A stretch of 64,000 nt of DNA. It comes from Leishmania donovani (Eukaryota; Euglenozoa; Kinetoplastea; Trypanosomatida; Trypanosomatidae). The position numbers and the translations under genes were made by a program. The DNA lies in assembly GCF_000227135.1 (NCBI RefSeq), contig NC_018254.1, forward strand, positions 59,317 through 123,316, in the 5' to 3' direction. The notes under the pieces are model-generated. The model saw nothing but the letters and a program-made list of their open reading frames with translations. It ran no database searches and had not been told where the DNA came from. Shown here one piece after another: positions 48,101 to 58,565 of this stretch (position 1 is its first letter; every line of letters starts with the position of its first letter).

Positions 48101-49819
48101 ACATCGCGCCGCACGACTGAGCCGCGCGTGTACTACGTGCGCGCGCAGGAGTCGATCATTCAGCGCACCTACGTCAACCATCCACCGCGGTTGCAGCCCT
48201 CGGAGCGGACGATTCGCGGCATGCTAGCGAGGAGCGTGCGAGCCGGCTGGAGCACTGCCGGCAGCGTTGCGTTCCCGTCGCACGCGGAGTTACGCGACGG
48301 GGCGGAGGTGGGTGGCGCGGTGCCAGAGGTGGTGGGTGCCTGCGCCGTTGCCGCCACTCCGTTTCACTGGCACAAGCCGTCCCAGAAAGCGCTCACCCAG
48401 TGCGCTGTGGCGCTGCTTCGCCTGTTTCTGCAGCACACCGACGTGGCAGACGACGCGGTGTGTCCACTGGCATCGATTCATCTCCACCGCAACAAGAGCC
48501 ACAACACGCTCTCGGCGGAGAAGCTGAAGGTGGCGTCCAATGCCATCGAAGGCGTGATCTCGGCAGCTGGCAAGGCATCTCTCTCTCGCGTAGAGCTGCT
48601 CTCCACGCGGCAGACCTGCACCGTCCTCTCCCTTCTCTCCGCCCTCTACGCCCTGCCTGAGGCGGACGCCGCTGTCCCGAACGCGATGGAGGAGGCGCGG
48701 TACCTTACGCAGCTGCGCCATCGAAATCTGGCTGGCTGGCTGAAAACGGAGCTCGCTGCCTTTCTCGACAGCTCCGCTACGCGTGCGGTGAAGTTGTCCC
48801 CTGCGGAGGAACTGGTGCAGGCTATGCTGTGCCACAGGCTTCGCGAGGCCCGCGCCTCCGCTCAGTCGGTCGCGAACGCGGAGCTGGCGCGTGTGGTGCG
48901 CGTGTGCGGGGAGGGGAACCAGTTTGGCGGTTACATCGAGATGGCGAAGAGCGGGTTCAAGGACGGTGAGGAGGTGCGTCAGCGTGTCGTGAGCCTCCTC
49001 TCTGGCAAGGTGGAACCCTTCATCCGTGACGAGGAGTACACGGGCCTGGACGAAGAGACAGCTGAGGTACGCGCGGCCCCGACGGCGGCCACGTGGAAAC
49101 AGCTGCTGGGCATCTTCACTTTCTACGGCTGTGTCCCGGATACGCCGGCCGAGGACATAATTCATGCCTTCCTCGAGCGGCTGCGCGCACCGTCGTCGCG
49201 CAAGCTCAATCCTTTGCCTCCGTACGCCGAACGTGTCGACACCGCTGTGCTGCGGACGCACCGTGGGAAAGATGTTGTGCGGCGCGGCAACACCTTCCAA
49301 GATGCTGCGTTGCTGCTCTTGGAAGGATTCGCCAACGGCTCGGCTCCCCCGGCTGCCTGCCTGCACCCCCACGCGTCGAGCTACTCGGGCGCCGACTATC
49401 TCACTGCCTTCGTGATTGTGGCTGCGATCCGCGCTGTCCAAGTACCGAGGGAGCAAGCCTACAGAGATGCGGAGCTGTCGGTGCTTCTCGGCATGACGGC
49501 AGAACTCGAGTGCAACGACGAGACGTGGTTCTGGGGCCTCCTTCCTCTGCACATGATCGAGTCGCCCGCCAACCGCCTCGACGCCGTGCGCGCGTTTTGC
49601 AAACGCAACGCCATGCGTGCCAGCGTTCAGAAGCAGCTGGGCGAGCCCCAGGCGGATTACGATAGATTAGTAAGCCTGATGCGTGTGAACGAGGGCTGGC
49701 TGGAGCCGGTTTACGTCCCTCCAGAGGAGGAGAGGAGTGCCGCAGAGAACATGCCGAGCGTAAGGACGCACGCCGCCCTCGAGAAGGCACTGGCAAAGCT
49801 GGCGATAGAGCCGTGGTAA
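45161..49819 (+). CDS. NUP158: FG nucleoporin NUP158 (NUP98-96 type, not self-cleaved)
   Basis: The 1552-residue protein starts at MNAFGGGFNQNKPG. Residues 1 to about 585 are an FG domain of GGFG/GFGQQ repeats in Gln/Ala/Gly-rich spacer, forming the permeability mesh of the nuclear pore. Residues about 737-855 match the NUP98 autoproteolytic domain: YTPEELRRVSRFTISRLDGS, then VNLVRVDVAAVVHLG, then ALYPDGDAPPLSSGLNVRAE. The cleavage residues (His-Phe before Ser) are absent: the domain ends VYRLNDSSSAA. An acidic linker (about 875-910) leads to a helical C-terminal part (about 1000-1552) corresponding to NUP96. In fungi and animals a NUP98-96 precursor is cut at this point; here the halves should remain joined, as I recall for T. 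brucei NUP158. It would anchor FG repeats to the outer-ring complex. Confidence 0.88.
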   Translation: MNAFGGGFNQNKPGGFGQQAQPAQAAFGQQAQAGGFGQQPPQQVGGFGQQTGGFGQPAQPQSGFGQAGMSQAAGGFGQAQQQPVAGFGQQPQVSGFGQQATQQAAGFGQQAGGFGQQATQQAAGFGQQAGGFGQQPPQQMSGFGQQSQQQVGGFGLQPATAMGGFGQQPQQAGGFGQQTGGFGQQSQQQGGFGQTPPQQQSGFGQAAAGGFGAGRGGVGFGAAGGFNQSTAQGGGFGASQTAVNAFGRPQQAQGGFGTQTTAGAQLGGGQGTGGFGAAPQGGFGSQQPAPGGFGQQAATGGFGQSAAPGGFGTAQQTGAGGFGAGRGTTGFGGPQATAGGFGAGRGATGFGQAAQGGFGAQQPAASGFGQVQQQAAGFGAQQATTGGFGQPAQGGFGNGASQTITGGGFGGAQQQQPQGSAGGFGAQPSAAGGFGQATGGFGAQQPAVSGFGQAAQGGAFGQQSQPAAGGFGAGRGTTGFNVGGGFGGSQQQPQTAAGGFGAPKGAAGGFGQAAGGGFGQGVGGFGAQQPKAGGFGQAAPATGFGQAAPATSFGQAASASGFGAQPPATGGFGQAPAAAALASAPAAGSGVNVGRPTDLAFMSLPDYNATPYGNVLLFDSYERPQAAKQTAKTIEDDLKPVVPPARRAMHTWMVTQMRVPDENTLMKQVPASLASSALSPVALKEMLVPAVQLGGAAAGEPAGAQKRVSHDSPRRPSPATADAPIVNAAVPRCTNPEYTLEPSLAQLATYTPEELRRVSRFTISRLDGSCEVRFLEPVNLVRVDVAAVVHLGSDGHVALYPDGDAPPLSSGLNVRAEVRVRDPTGKATEGIARYCAETRAHFVGHRQGCCVYRLNDSSSAAGASRAALGQDASDTAPLSIIHDEDEHSHNLDRSSDDSEEEDTDDIRSADQPQAATGSGGALAIADAEVRTYTVPPPPATRRPVVERRLTLASAADFDLPYALPDMSVESKCEPFSVKLGTSRRTTEPRVYYVRAQESIIQRTYVNHPPRLQPSERTIRGMLARSVRAGWSTAGSVAFPSHAELRDGAEVGGAVPEVVGACAVAATPFHWHKPSQKALTQCAVALLRLFLQHTDVADDAVCPLASIHLHRNKSHNTLSAEKLKVASNAIEGVISAAGKASLSRVELLSTRQTCTVLSLLSALYALPEADAAVPNAMEEARYLTQLRHRNLAGWLKTELAAFLDSSATRAVKLSPAEELVQAMLCHRLREARASAQSVANAELARVVRVCGEGNQFGGYIEMAKSGFKDGEEVRQRVVSLLSGKVEPFIRDEEYTGLDEETAEVRAAPTAATWKQLLGIFTFYGCVPDTPAEDIIHAFLERLRAPSSRKLNPLPPYAERVDTAVLRTHRGKDVVRRGNTFQDAALLLLEGFANGSAPPAACLHPHASSYSGADYLTAFVIVAAIRAVQVPREQAYRDAELSVLLGMTAELECNDETWFWGLLPLHMIESPANRLDAVRAFCKRNAMRASVQKQLGEPQADYDRLVSLMRVNEGWLEPVYVPPEEERSAAENMPSVRTHAALEKALAKLAIEPW

Positions 49820-51385
49820 GGGTAACGCAGCCGGCAAGGGCGTGACGCGACTGAGACAAGGCGTAGCGCACGCACACGGACTCGTGCCAGTGGGTATCTG
49901 TGGACGTTTGTGTGTGTTAGCGTCTCCATCGGACGGCTTAGAGCAGCGGGCGCGTGTCTTACATTTTTTTCTCTTCTGTGTTCCTGCCACATCGCTCGAG
50001 CGCTGCACCTTGATTGAGAATGGCCTCTGGCCAGTCGTGCGCGCCACTCGCTGTTTCTTACGTGTGTAGGGTAATGAAGGGGTGCGTGTGCGTATGCGTG
50101 TTTGTGTGTGCGCGTCGTGCGTTGGCTTTTGCCACTTGACTCCGTTGTCATGGTGATGGCAGTGCTGCATGCATTCTCTCTGTCTTGGGATGCCAAAAAC
50201 GTGTCGTGCCTTTGCCATCCGCATCAGTCTTTGTCGTTGCCGTGTAGTGGTTCATTTTGTTTTGCCAGAGAGGGAGGGCAGCGCCTATGTCGCACCTGCG
50301 CGTGTGTGCCTGTGCTGGTCTCTGTGCTTGTAGGGGTTCGCCTGTGGCTTTAGGAGGAGGTGCAGCGACATGCAGGCACACGCGCGCTAACGCATCGGTG
50401 CCTGACTCGTCTCGTGAATACACTATAAGAGAAACACAGAAGCACAGTATGCGTGCATCGCGACTCAGCGGCGTGATTGCGCGCATGCGCGTGCATGTGC
50501 TTGACATCGCAAAGGACTGCCACTTCACGCATCTAGTTCATAAGGGCGCACGGGAATTCCTCAGACCCCACTCCACGATAGGATCTCTGCACACGAAATG
50601 GATGGCAGTCGATGGTGGCAACATCACACGCTTGTGTGTGCCCTGGAAACATGTGAGGCTTGGCCCGGTCTCTGTCGAGGACGGCTAGCGCACTCCAGCT
50701 GCACGCTGAAGAGGGGCGATACATCCAGAGGCCATAAAGTGTTTACTGCTTTTCTCAGGTGGGCGCACGCAGCGCTGCCGTTGCTGTGAAGGGCACCGTC
50801 TGTGGTGCGAGGGCACTGCTGCTCCATCCTTGTTGTTCTTCGGTTGTAGCTGTGCTTCTGTGTGCTACGTTCCTTGCACCGCTGACGTGTGAAGGGGGCA
50901 GAAGGCCTCTCCACGCATGGCTGCCTCGCCTTGATCTTTCTCCACGCTGATGATGCGTCCATCCTCCCCCTTCCCTCCCCTTTTCTCGCCGCTCTCTCAA
51001 CGCCGCACAAGCTGTACTCGTGCTGCTTCCCGTTGCTTGCGTAACGGCCGTTCGCTACGACCAGTGAGAAGCTCTTCTTGGTTGTTCACTCGCTATATGA
51101 TTTGACTGCTGCCATTTGTTTTGCCTTCTCTGCTTCTCTGCTCTTTCCTCGCAGTTGTGTGCGCGTGCGCCAGCATCCTGGACGTCCGCTGTCTGTGAGC
51201 GGTTTTGTTCCGTTGCTGTATGCGTGCTTGCTGGTGGGCTCTCTTGGCGAGTGCGTGACATGTGATGCGCGTGCAAGAGCCTCTCCTCGCCGTCGTCTCA
51301 CCCTCCTCAGTGCGCTTCTTCACCCACGTGGGTCCATACGTCCATTCCCTTCTCGCCTAAAGGCTCTTTCTCTTGTCTGACCATT
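49820..51385. other. Intergenic spacer
   Basis: This 1.6-kb spacer is GT-rich on the plus strand (for example 50085-50130) in its first part and pyrimidine-rich (about 50958-50990 and 51120-51160) towards the next gene. I see no gene, repeat element or RNA gene. Confidence 0.55.
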
Positions 51386-53578
51386 ATGGCATGGCAGCTG
51401 CGGGCCTCGGTGCTGCGCGTCCCGCGCTTCACCCTTCGCTTTCCCGGGAGCGGCAGGATAGAAGACATGCGCCTCTTTACACAGACGCTCTACAGGTACT
51501 GGTACCACAAGGGCTTTTGGGGCGCCACCGTTGCCTCTGCGGTTGATTTTCTCAATACCTTTGTTCTCTTTATTGTGGCGGTCATCTTCACGATGCGGTT
51601 CGACTGGGCGGTAGCTCTCAGCTGCGTGGAATCGGAGTGTGCTGCGCACCCACTGGTGAGAGGGCTGCACGCCCCGTACATCTTCCGTAGCACGTTCTGG
51701 GGCCACCTATGGGGATTCATTTTTCTCAGCTCCACTGTCGGCTCCTGCGCGTACGAGCTGGCGCGCTTCGTGGAGACGTACTACCTGCAGTACGAGGTCG
51801 AGGAGGTTGCTCGCGAGGCTGGCGTCGACACCGGCTTCCTTACTCCGCTGCACCGCTGGCGCTATCACCTGCAGCGTGGCCTGGATGGGCGAGCCGGGCA
51901 CGAGTTCATCGGCTTGTGCGGCGGCGACGCAATCGCGCTCAGCACCGCAGGATGGGGCGAGTTTCTAGAGACCATTTGTGCGGCGGTTGGCCGCAGCGGC
52001 AGCGTCAAATTTGGCGCTCCTGGCGAACCGCTGGATCCCCTACGTGCTGTCCAGGGCCTTATGCAGTTGGAGAACTACCTGATTGCGCTGCATGAGGCTG
52101 ATGCGTTGCGGGGTACCGCACTCCAGTACGTCAGCCCAAGCGTGATCAGGACCCTGATCGACTCCATGTTTGATGCCTTCCGTACAGTCGAATCCCGGCA
52201 TAAGTGCGTATGGGCCGTCCGCTCCACCATGGTCACCTACGCCGTGCTGTACGGGGCGGGGTTTCTCTTCTTTTGCGTGTACGTGACGCTCAAGGTGCTC
52301 GTGAAGAACGCGGCCCAGGTCAAGGTCAACTACTGGGCCCTCTCCCAGCGCATGTGGACAACGGAGGCGCAATGGCGCTTTCGGCTCTACAACGAGGTGG
52401 AGCACCTGCACGCGTGTCGCCTGCGTGCCGGGTCGGAGGTGGCCGAGCGCATGGTGGATCGGCTGCGGGTGTCGAACAGCGTTTCTAGATTTGTGCGGCG
52501 GGTCTGCAGCACGTGCGTGCTTGTGACTGCCATCCTATCCTTTCTGAATCCGGCTCTTCTCATCGGCTCCTCCATTGGCGGGCTCACTCTCGTTTGGTGG
52601 CTCACGCTCGCTTTGATGCTGTATGCGTGTGCGCCAGAGGTGGACCCTCGGGAGCGCGAGTACGCGTACATCACCGACCTGGAGCGGCTCGTTGACAGCA
52701 TCCACTACGACGCGGCGGAGTGGTTCCATTCGGCGGACGCTTTCTACGAGCACATCACGACGACCTTTTTCAAGAATCGGCTTCTAGTGGTGGTGACCGG
52801 CCTCCTCGAAAGTCTCGCGCTGCCTGTCTTGCTCGTGTATGCCCTGGGGGACGGCAGCGTAGAGGCGTTGGTCGAGTTTGTGTTACAGCACTCGACGACG
52901 GTGGACGGTGTCGGCTCGATCGCCGCCGGCTCCGACTGGAGCTCCTCTTCTCTCTCCAGGACGCCGCCGGGGGAGCACGACTCAGGCGGGGTCAATCACG
53001 CGTCAGCGTCGACGCACAGCAAAGACGCTGACACAAGCGCCACATTGCTCGGCAAGCCCGCAGCTGCCACTGGCTCTGCACACAAGCGGGCAGAGAAGGT
53101 GCAGCTGTCGGTCGCCAGTTTTGCTGCGGTGTACTCACAATGGACGCTGCGGCACATCGACGGCCCGACAGGCAGGGAGTCTCCGGCAAGCTGCCAGGAC
53201 GCTGCCCTCAACAACTTCCTGCGGCAGCTTAGTCTCCGCGTGCGGGAGGCAGCCATCACGCACGCAGCCAGCGTCGCCTCCGCGGATGAGCTGATGATAT
53301 CCAGAGACTCATTGGCGCCGTCGAAGTCGGTACGCTCGGAGCGCCGCTTTAGGGTACCCCGAGAAGACGCCGAGCAACGGATCGACGGGGCCGACGGCGA
53401 AACCAGCGGGCTGCCGGCGTTTGCGGCGGGTAGCACAACCGCACACGAGCGTGAGCAGCTGTTCGTGTCGCAGGTGTCCTCGTCGCGCCACGCCTTTCAC
53501 TTCTCTCGGACAACTCAGCTACCGCTGAACCGTCGAGAAGCGGCAGACTACGGAACTGAAAAGGGAGGCGCCCTGTGA
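51386..53578 (+). CDS. ATG9: ATG9 autophagy lipid scramblase
   Basis: The 730-residue multispanning protein belongs to the ATG9 family, the vesicle-borne scramblase that seeds and expands autophagosome membrane. It begins MAWQLRASVLRV and shows the family's N-terminal pattern: an aromatic segment YRYWYHKGF, then a membrane span (about 44-68, with VDFLNTFVLFIVAVIF). Other spans are at about 107-131, 281-306, 373-417 (long hydrophobic pair including FLNPALLIGSS) and 466-487. Between the last two, RDLERLVDSIHYDAAEWF-type sequence and FFKNRLLVVVTGLLESL fit the conserved ATG9 core. The last 220 residues are Ser/Ala-rich, disordered and cytosolic, typical of ATG9 tails, where regulators bind. Length is within the family range. 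The start is set by MAWQLRAS after a pyrimidine-rich leader. Confidence 0.85.
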   Translation: MAWQLRASVLRVPRFTLRFPGSGRIEDMRLFTQTLYRYWYHKGFWGATVASAVDFLNTFVLFIVAVIFTMRFDWAVALSCVESECAAHPLVRGLHAPYIFRSTFWGHLWGFIFLSSTVGSCAYELARFVETYYLQYEVEEVAREAGVDTGFLTPLHRWRYHLQRGLDGRAGHEFIGLCGGDAIALSTAGWGEFLETICAAVGRSGSVKFGAPGEPLDPLRAVQGLMQLENYLIALHEADALRGTALQYVSPSVIRTLIDSMFDAFRTVESRHKCVWAVRSTMVTYAVLYGAGFLFFCVYVTLKVLVKNAAQVKVNYWALSQRMWTTEAQWRFRLYNEVEHLHACRLRAGSEVAERMVDRLRVSNSVSRFVRRVCSTCVLVTAILSFLNPALLIGSSIGGLTLVWWLTLALMLYACAPEVDPREREYAYITDLERLVDSIHYDAAEWFHSADAFYEHITTTFFKNRLLVVVTGLLESLALPVLLVYALGDGSVEALVEFVLQHSTTVDGVGSIAAGSDWSSSSLSRTPPGEHDSGGVNHASASTHSKDADTSATLLGKPAAATGSAHKRAEKVQLSVASFAAVYSQWTLRHIDGPTGRESPASCQDAALNNFLRQLSLRVREAAITHAASVASADELMISRDSLAPSKSVRSERRFRVPREDAEQRIDGADGETSGLPAFAAGSTTAHEREQLFVSQVSSSRHAFHFSRTTQLPLNRREAADYGTEKGGAL

Positions 53579-54543
53579 GGAAGAATCCAGCGAGTGTTTG
53601 GCTCCGCATGCGAACAGCGTGCGGCTCGTCAAAGAGGCGCCGGGCCGTTTCGATAGCACACATGCTATGTGGCGCTGTTCATAATGGCGGGACACGCTTT
53701 CGTCTCCGGGATCGGATCCTTCGGGATCGATGCCGCGGCTTTGTCTGATCCGTCTCTGCTGCTGCCCCCCCCCCCCGATTCTCCCTCCGCTTGCTGTTTG
53801 CCGATGCTGCATGTATGCATCGACGTGCTTTTTCCTTCAAACAAGAAACTATGCTCGCCTACCTCTGCTCTGTGTGTGTCTCTTGCTTTTTCTATGCCTT
53901 TGTTGCTCGGTGCAGTGCCACCACCCTGCGATAGCGCCGTCGCGCGCGTCACGAGAAAAACGCACACGCAGAGAGCAAGCAAACTTTCTAGCGCTGCGGC
54001 CGCCACTCCTTGGATCGCCTCTTCTCCTCACAATGGACGCCTCTGTGTTGTACGGGCGATTCGTCTCCGTGTGTGTGTGTGCGTTGGTGTGATGCTCAGC
54101 CCCCCTCCGCTGGGAACGCAGACCAGTGACCCTGTCTCTCAGACGGGCACACATTGTTTTCATGGCCGTGCGGCCTCAAGCATGTCAGCCATGTACCCAG
54201 CGCCTGCTGCCAACGATGTGTCACTTCTTGTGTCTCTCGTTGATGTATTCGTTGCTTCACTCGTTTCTTCTCCACTCTCCTGTATGTCTCTCCGCTGAAC
54301 GCCGGACACGTCCGCTGAGTGTACGCCGTGCTGGCCGCTGCTGTCGTCCCGCCAACCCACCCAACCGCCTCACAGGCACACAAACCGTGCACCAATAGAT
54401 AGAGCGTCAACTCACGATTCGGCCCGAAAACTCGCACCTACGTGTCACTGCAATTTCCCCACCCCCAACTTCCCATACTGTTCGTCTGCCTCCCCAGGAA
54501 CAGTGCATTGAGCTGCTTGAGGTAGCAAGTGAAGAACCCGTTG
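53579..54543. other. Intergenic spacer
   Basis: This 0.96-kb spacer has a 10-C run at 53766-53775 and pyrimidine tracts. A tract near 54450-54490 ending tgcctccccag is a probable acceptor for the next gene. I see no gene. Confidence 0.55.
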
Positions 54544-54966
54544 ATGAACAGCACGACCACCGCGCAGTTTGAGGCCGCCTGGTGTGAGGTGGAGCGGCAG
54601 CAAAGGGAGAGGCTGAGCGCCAGCACAGAACGCCTCAATGCGGAGGTGGAGCGAGAGCTGACGTTGCTGTTGGCTGGCGTCCGCGACGCACTGACAGAGG
54701 ACCAGCGGGATATTCAGTCCGAGTTCGACAAGCTCATCCGCATGGTGGAGCAGTTTCAACAAGGCGTCGATATGTGGCAGCTGAAGGCGAAGAGCTCTAT
54801 TAAGATGATTGAGGAGAAGCAGCGCAACTTCGCCCTGCTAGTCGAGGAGACGTCCATCCGCGCAGCGGCGAACCGCAGAGACTCCATTGATCGGCTTCAG
54901 AAGCGCGCCATCGAGACGGAGGCGCACTGCCAGCAGCTCATAGCCGCAGCCAGCAAGAGCATGTAA
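54544..54966 (+). CDS. Small coiled-coil protein, function unknown
   Basis: This 140-residue protein starts at the first ATG of its frame (54544, MNSTTTAQFEAAW). The open frame continues a few codons upstream without an ATG. Almost the whole length is predicted helix with heptad character and many Glu, Gln and Arg residues (VERQQRERLSASTERLNAEV, VEQFQQGVDMWQLKAKSS). There is no signal peptide, membrane segment or known motif. It looks like a subunit of a larger coiled-coil assembly such as a kinetochore, basal body or vesicle-tethering complex; the sequence does not say which. A well-placed acceptor (tgcctccccag) lies about 45 bases upstream. Confidence 0.75.
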   Translation: MNSTTTAQFEAAWCEVERQQRERLSASTERLNAEVERELTLLLAGVRDALTEDQRDIQSEFDKLIRMVEQFQQGVDMWQLKAKSSIKMIEEKQRNFALLVEETSIRAAANRRDSIDRLQKRAIETEAHCQQLIAAASKSM

Positions 54967-56155
54967 CGTTGGAATGCCCCCTCCCCCTCCTCCTCTCGCC
55001 CGTCACCACAGCCCTCCACTGTAGTCGAAGAGAGCACCCCACATTGCGGGCCGCGGCTGTCTGAGCATGGAGGGCCGTGCGCTCGATCGCTTCGATGGCT
55101 GCGCTTTAGGCTTGAGGCGGCGCTGCCTACTTTGTGTTTTGTACGCCCCCGTGCTTCGTTACATGCTGGAACACGATCGTGGTGGCGCATGTGCCGTGCT
55201 CGCCCTTTCCCTTCCTCTTACTGTCTACTTCATTCGCCGCATGTGCGACGCACCGAGAGGAGCGAGGCACCTTTTCCTTTCGGCGAGTTCGATAGAGGCA
55301 GATAGCGGCGTATAGGGAAACGTACCCCGTGCGCACACGCACACACGAAATAGCTCAGCCACGCAGGCTCAGTGACCATCCGTTCCAGCCTCTGCCCATG
55401 CGGCAAAGGGAACTCTCTCCCTACCTGTAACGGGCGCTGAAAACGTTTGCGTGCCAGTAGAACAGATGAGGCGGTGTCGCTGTCGTCTCCAGTGGTTGAC
55501 TCCACCACGGTACTTCGACCCTCGTCCTCCCCGCCTCACATCCACATACTCCAAATCGTGCATGACTGCGGCGCTTCTTTGTTTTGTTTTGAGGAGCAGT
55601 GCAGAAGGCGGCAATTTCTTTTGCACTCACTGCTTTGACGAGGTGGCGCATGTCAAGGCTCACACACACACACACACAACTGCGCGCCGCATCGCGCCGC
55701 GCTGCCCTCCACCTGGACGTGAGCGTCTCCGCTGCACCGAGGTGACTGACCCATCGCATCTCCTCCTGCATCCATGCCTTTTTTTTTGTTTACTTGCTGT
55801 TTTCGGTTGCCGTTGCTAAACGGATGCAACGGTGACGCTCTGAATGCCTTCTTGGGATTTTTGTGGCGGCTGTGCGCCGCACCCCCTCCCCCCCCCCACC
55901 CCGTGCTCTTATTGTGCGGTATATTGTTTTTGCCCACGAGCGAAATTGTATTTCGTGCGAGTGTGCGCATGTGCTTGCGCACATGCCCTCTTTGGTAGCC
56001 TCACCTTCAGTCCATCAGACACGATCTCTCAAAGACCCGAGCGAGACCTTTGCTGCGCCACCAACCCCCCGTTCCCCACTCTTGTATACGTAGGAGTGAT
56101 TTGCTGGAAGGCCAAGAGGCAGCCGACCATCAGGGCCACACGGCACGCCGTCATC
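54967..56155. other. Intergenic spacer
   Basis: This 1.2-kb spacer includes a (CA)n tract at 55661-55678, a T-run at 55783-55791 and a C-rich run near 55884-55899. The J-protein frame is open from 55844, but the stretch before 56156 reads as pyrimidine-rich leader. I see no separate gene. Confidence 0.55.
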
Positions 56156-57292
56156 ATGCGACGACTGCTGGGTCGCTCGATGTGCGCCGATCCCGCCACC
56201 ATCCGTGCCGCCGCTGGGTCTTCGATGCGCTTCATGAGGAACACACGTACAGCACCCTCCGCAACCGCGCCGTTTTTACGCCGCTGGCAGCTCCCGTCCA
56301 CGCGACTCTCGTCCTCCTGCGCGTTTGTGCAGACTGATCGCCGCTGGCAGAGCGACAGCGCCGGGCAGCAGGATTTGTATGTGGTGCTGGGGGTGAGGCC
56401 GGACGCCACGCAGGATGAAATCAAGGCCGCGTACAAGAAGTTAGCTCTCGAGTACCACCCAGACCGCAATCACCAGCCGGGCGCGGAGGAGAAGTTTAAG
56501 TCGATCTCGGCCGCGTACAGCGTCGTTGGCAACAGAGAGAAGCGCCGCGAGTACGACGCGCAGCGAGCGATGTCGAGGGGCATGGGCGGTGGGTCGTACA
56601 ACAGCGGCAGCAGCGGCCGTGCTGCTAGCGGGTACTCTGCCGGCTTTCCGGGCGGCATGGACCGTGGCAACTACCAGTACCATCAGATGTCCAAAGAGGA
56701 AGCCGATCAGCTCTTCCGTGAGCTCTTCGGCGGCATGCGTGTCGACCAAATTTTCCGCAACCTGGAGGAAGAGATGCGGCTCGGAGGCATCAAAGGAAAC
56801 GGACTGGGCGGCCATGTTGGCCGCAGTTTCCCGGACTCGGAGCAGGCGTTCCGACCCTTCTTCAGCGTAGAGAGTAGCACGGCGAACGTCTTTGTAGACG
56901 ATCACGGGAACCGCATGGAGGAGACGACGTACACTGACTCTCGTGGCAAGCGCTTCACGGTGCGCCGCATGAGCAGCACCGACCCAAACGCGAGTGTTAA
57001 TCAAACCGCCGACGAGTTTTACCGTGGACGGCACGCCGGAAAGGACGGCCGCTACCGATTCGGCAACGTCTCCTCCCAGTTCCAGCGACCCGACAACGAC
57101 TTTACGCAGAATATGCTCGGTGTCCGCTCCCACGGCCGCAGTCCGCTGGTGGCCTTCCTCATCCTTGCCGCGTGGACAGTGATACTGGGCACTCTTCTGT
57201 TCTGCTGCATTGGCTTCCTTACTCGGCACCCGCTGTTCTTTGCGTCCGTTCTGGTGTTGATCCTTCTCGGCCGCGCGGCCCGCCCCTTCTGA
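56156..57292 (+). CDS. Mitochondrial J-domain protein with two C-terminal membrane segments
   Basis: The 378-residue protein is called from the ATG at 56156 (MRRLLGRSMCADPATIRAAA), which gives a clear mitochondrial targeting sequence rich in Arg and Ser. The J domain spans about 72-135 (LYVVLGVRPDATQDEIKAAY) with an intact H101-P102-D103 loop, so it should stimulate an HSP70 ATPase. A Gly/Ser-rich linker follows (about 142-175). The middle region is unassigned. Two hydrophobic segments close the protein at about 330-352 (LVAFLILAAWTVILGTLLFC) and 356-372, giving a hairpin membrane anchor with a short basic tail. There is no zinc-finger region, so it is a type III J-protein. Its partner is probably mitochondrial HSP70 at the inner membrane; an outer-membrane or ER site cannot be excluded. 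Confidence 0.85.
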   Translation: MRRLLGRSMCADPATIRAAAGSSMRFMRNTRTAPSATAPFLRRWQLPSTRLSSSCAFVQTDRRWQSDSAGQQDLYVVLGVRPDATQDEIKAAYKKLALEYHPDRNHQPGAEEKFKSISAAYSVVGNREKRREYDAQRAMSRGMGGGSYNSGSSGRAASGYSAGFPGGMDRGNYQYHQMSKEEADQLFRELFGGMRVDQIFRNLEEEMRLGGIKGNGLGGHVGRSFPDSEQAFRPFFSVESSTANVFVDDHGNRMEETTYTDSRGKRFTVRRMSSTDPNASVNQTADEFYRGRHAGKDGRYRFGNVSSQFQRPDNDFTQNMLGVRSHGRSPLVAFLILAAWTVILGTLLFCCIGFLTRHPLFFASVLVLILLGRAARPF

Positions 57293-58565
57293 TTGCCGCC
57301 GCGCACGGTGGAAGCGGGCACACAATGGGTCGAAGGCTTGCTGACGTTGGAATTGCTTCTGCCTGTGTGGTGCGTGATCGAGTACAGTGCGCCCTTCTGA
57401 AACCTGGCCGTCTGCGCCTCGATGCAGGGAGCCTCGTTCGAGCGACGCGGCGTGCCTGACGTCATCTGGGGTTCGCGTGACTTTGTGATGATTGCGAGTT
57501 TGTACGCGTCTGTGTGTGTGCACGGACAGATTGATGCTTGTAGGCCTGTGAGTTCCTGTGCCCGTGCCAGCACTCTTTGCTGCCTGTGCACCTGCGGCGA
57601 GCGGTGACGTTGCAGGGAAGTTGTCCGATCGTTCGTTTTGTTGTTGTTCCCTCCTTCGGTGATCCCTCCTTCCCTCCCCCCACAACCACGCTTTTGTTGC
57701 ACCCGCCCGTCCATGCATCTCATCCGCGCCGAGAAGGTTTGCCGCCGCGTGGGAACTCGCGAGGCGACTGTCTTCGTTCTGCGCACCACTCTTTATGTGC
57801 GTACTTTCCACAGCGTGCGTCTGTGGAGGAGGCACCGATGAGCTAGAGGCCGAGAAAGCCGACGATTGTGTGCAGATGGCGCCAAGGAGCGCGTGTGTGA
57901 CGTGGGAGAGGGCGATGTGCCGAGCAGGAAGAAGCGGAGGCGGCAAGGGGGGGGGGGCGATAGCGATGGTTGCTCGTACTCGTGTTTTCTCTGTTTCATT
58001 GATCACTCACAAGCGAGAACGCGAGTCGAGCGTCATTTGAAAGCATCGCAGACGCACTCTGACGTGTCTGTGCTTTCTCCGCCAAGGAGGAAGGCGAGCC
58101 GTGCTACTGAGATATTTTATGGCGCCATACGCGCCGTGCAGAGGTGCCGTGGCAGACTTTCAGCACGTGTGCGTGCGGATGTTTGCTATACCGCGTCTCT
58201 CTCTCTTCCCAAGCCCTAGTGACCGTCTCTCCATGTGCAAGCGGGCTTTCGCATGAATGCGTGTCAGTTATCGCATGGAGCCGCTCTGCGCTTGGTGCTG
58301 AGGCAACGGCGATGCAGGCTGCACGAGCTTGCCGCACCCGCTCTGGCGTTGGCCCCACCAATCTGTCAAACACATGCACTGCTTCTAGCGCTCACGCCCA
58401 CTTTCTTGTTCTCACCTATCGCTGCTCCCACGCCAACGCGCCGGCGCGCGCGTGAAGAGTCGTTCGCCATTACGCAGCCCTCCTCTCCCCATCACCGCTC
58501 ACAGACTCGCGTATTTGTACGCTCTTTCCCGTGTGCCCTGTGCATCGCAGCCGAACAAACCCGTA
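57293..58565. other. Intergenic spacer
   Basis: This 1.3-kb spacer has an 11-G run at about 57948-57958. An open frame of over 500 codons covers part of it on the minus strand (56441-58006) but lies mostly antisense to the J-protein gene and has no recognisable content. I see no gene. Confidence 0.55.
58503..58504 (+). promoter_or_regulatory. Predicted spliced-leader acceptor for ribokinase
   Basis: A pyrimidine-rich run, cctcctctccccatcaccgc, leads to tcacag, with the AG at 58503-58504, about 62 bases before the ribokinase ATG. Confidence 0.45.

Noticed and set aside
48290..49552. 420-codon minus-strand frame inside NUP158
   Set aside because: Antisense shadow in a GC-rich gene, opposite to the transcription unit, with no recognisable domain.
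54529..54543. Longer start for the small coiled-coil gene at 54529
   Set aside because: The codon there is GTG; the first ATG is at 54544 and follows a good acceptor.
56441..58006. 521-codon minus-strand frame
   Set aside because: Mostly antisense to the J-protein gene, low-complexity charged sequence, opposite to the block direction.
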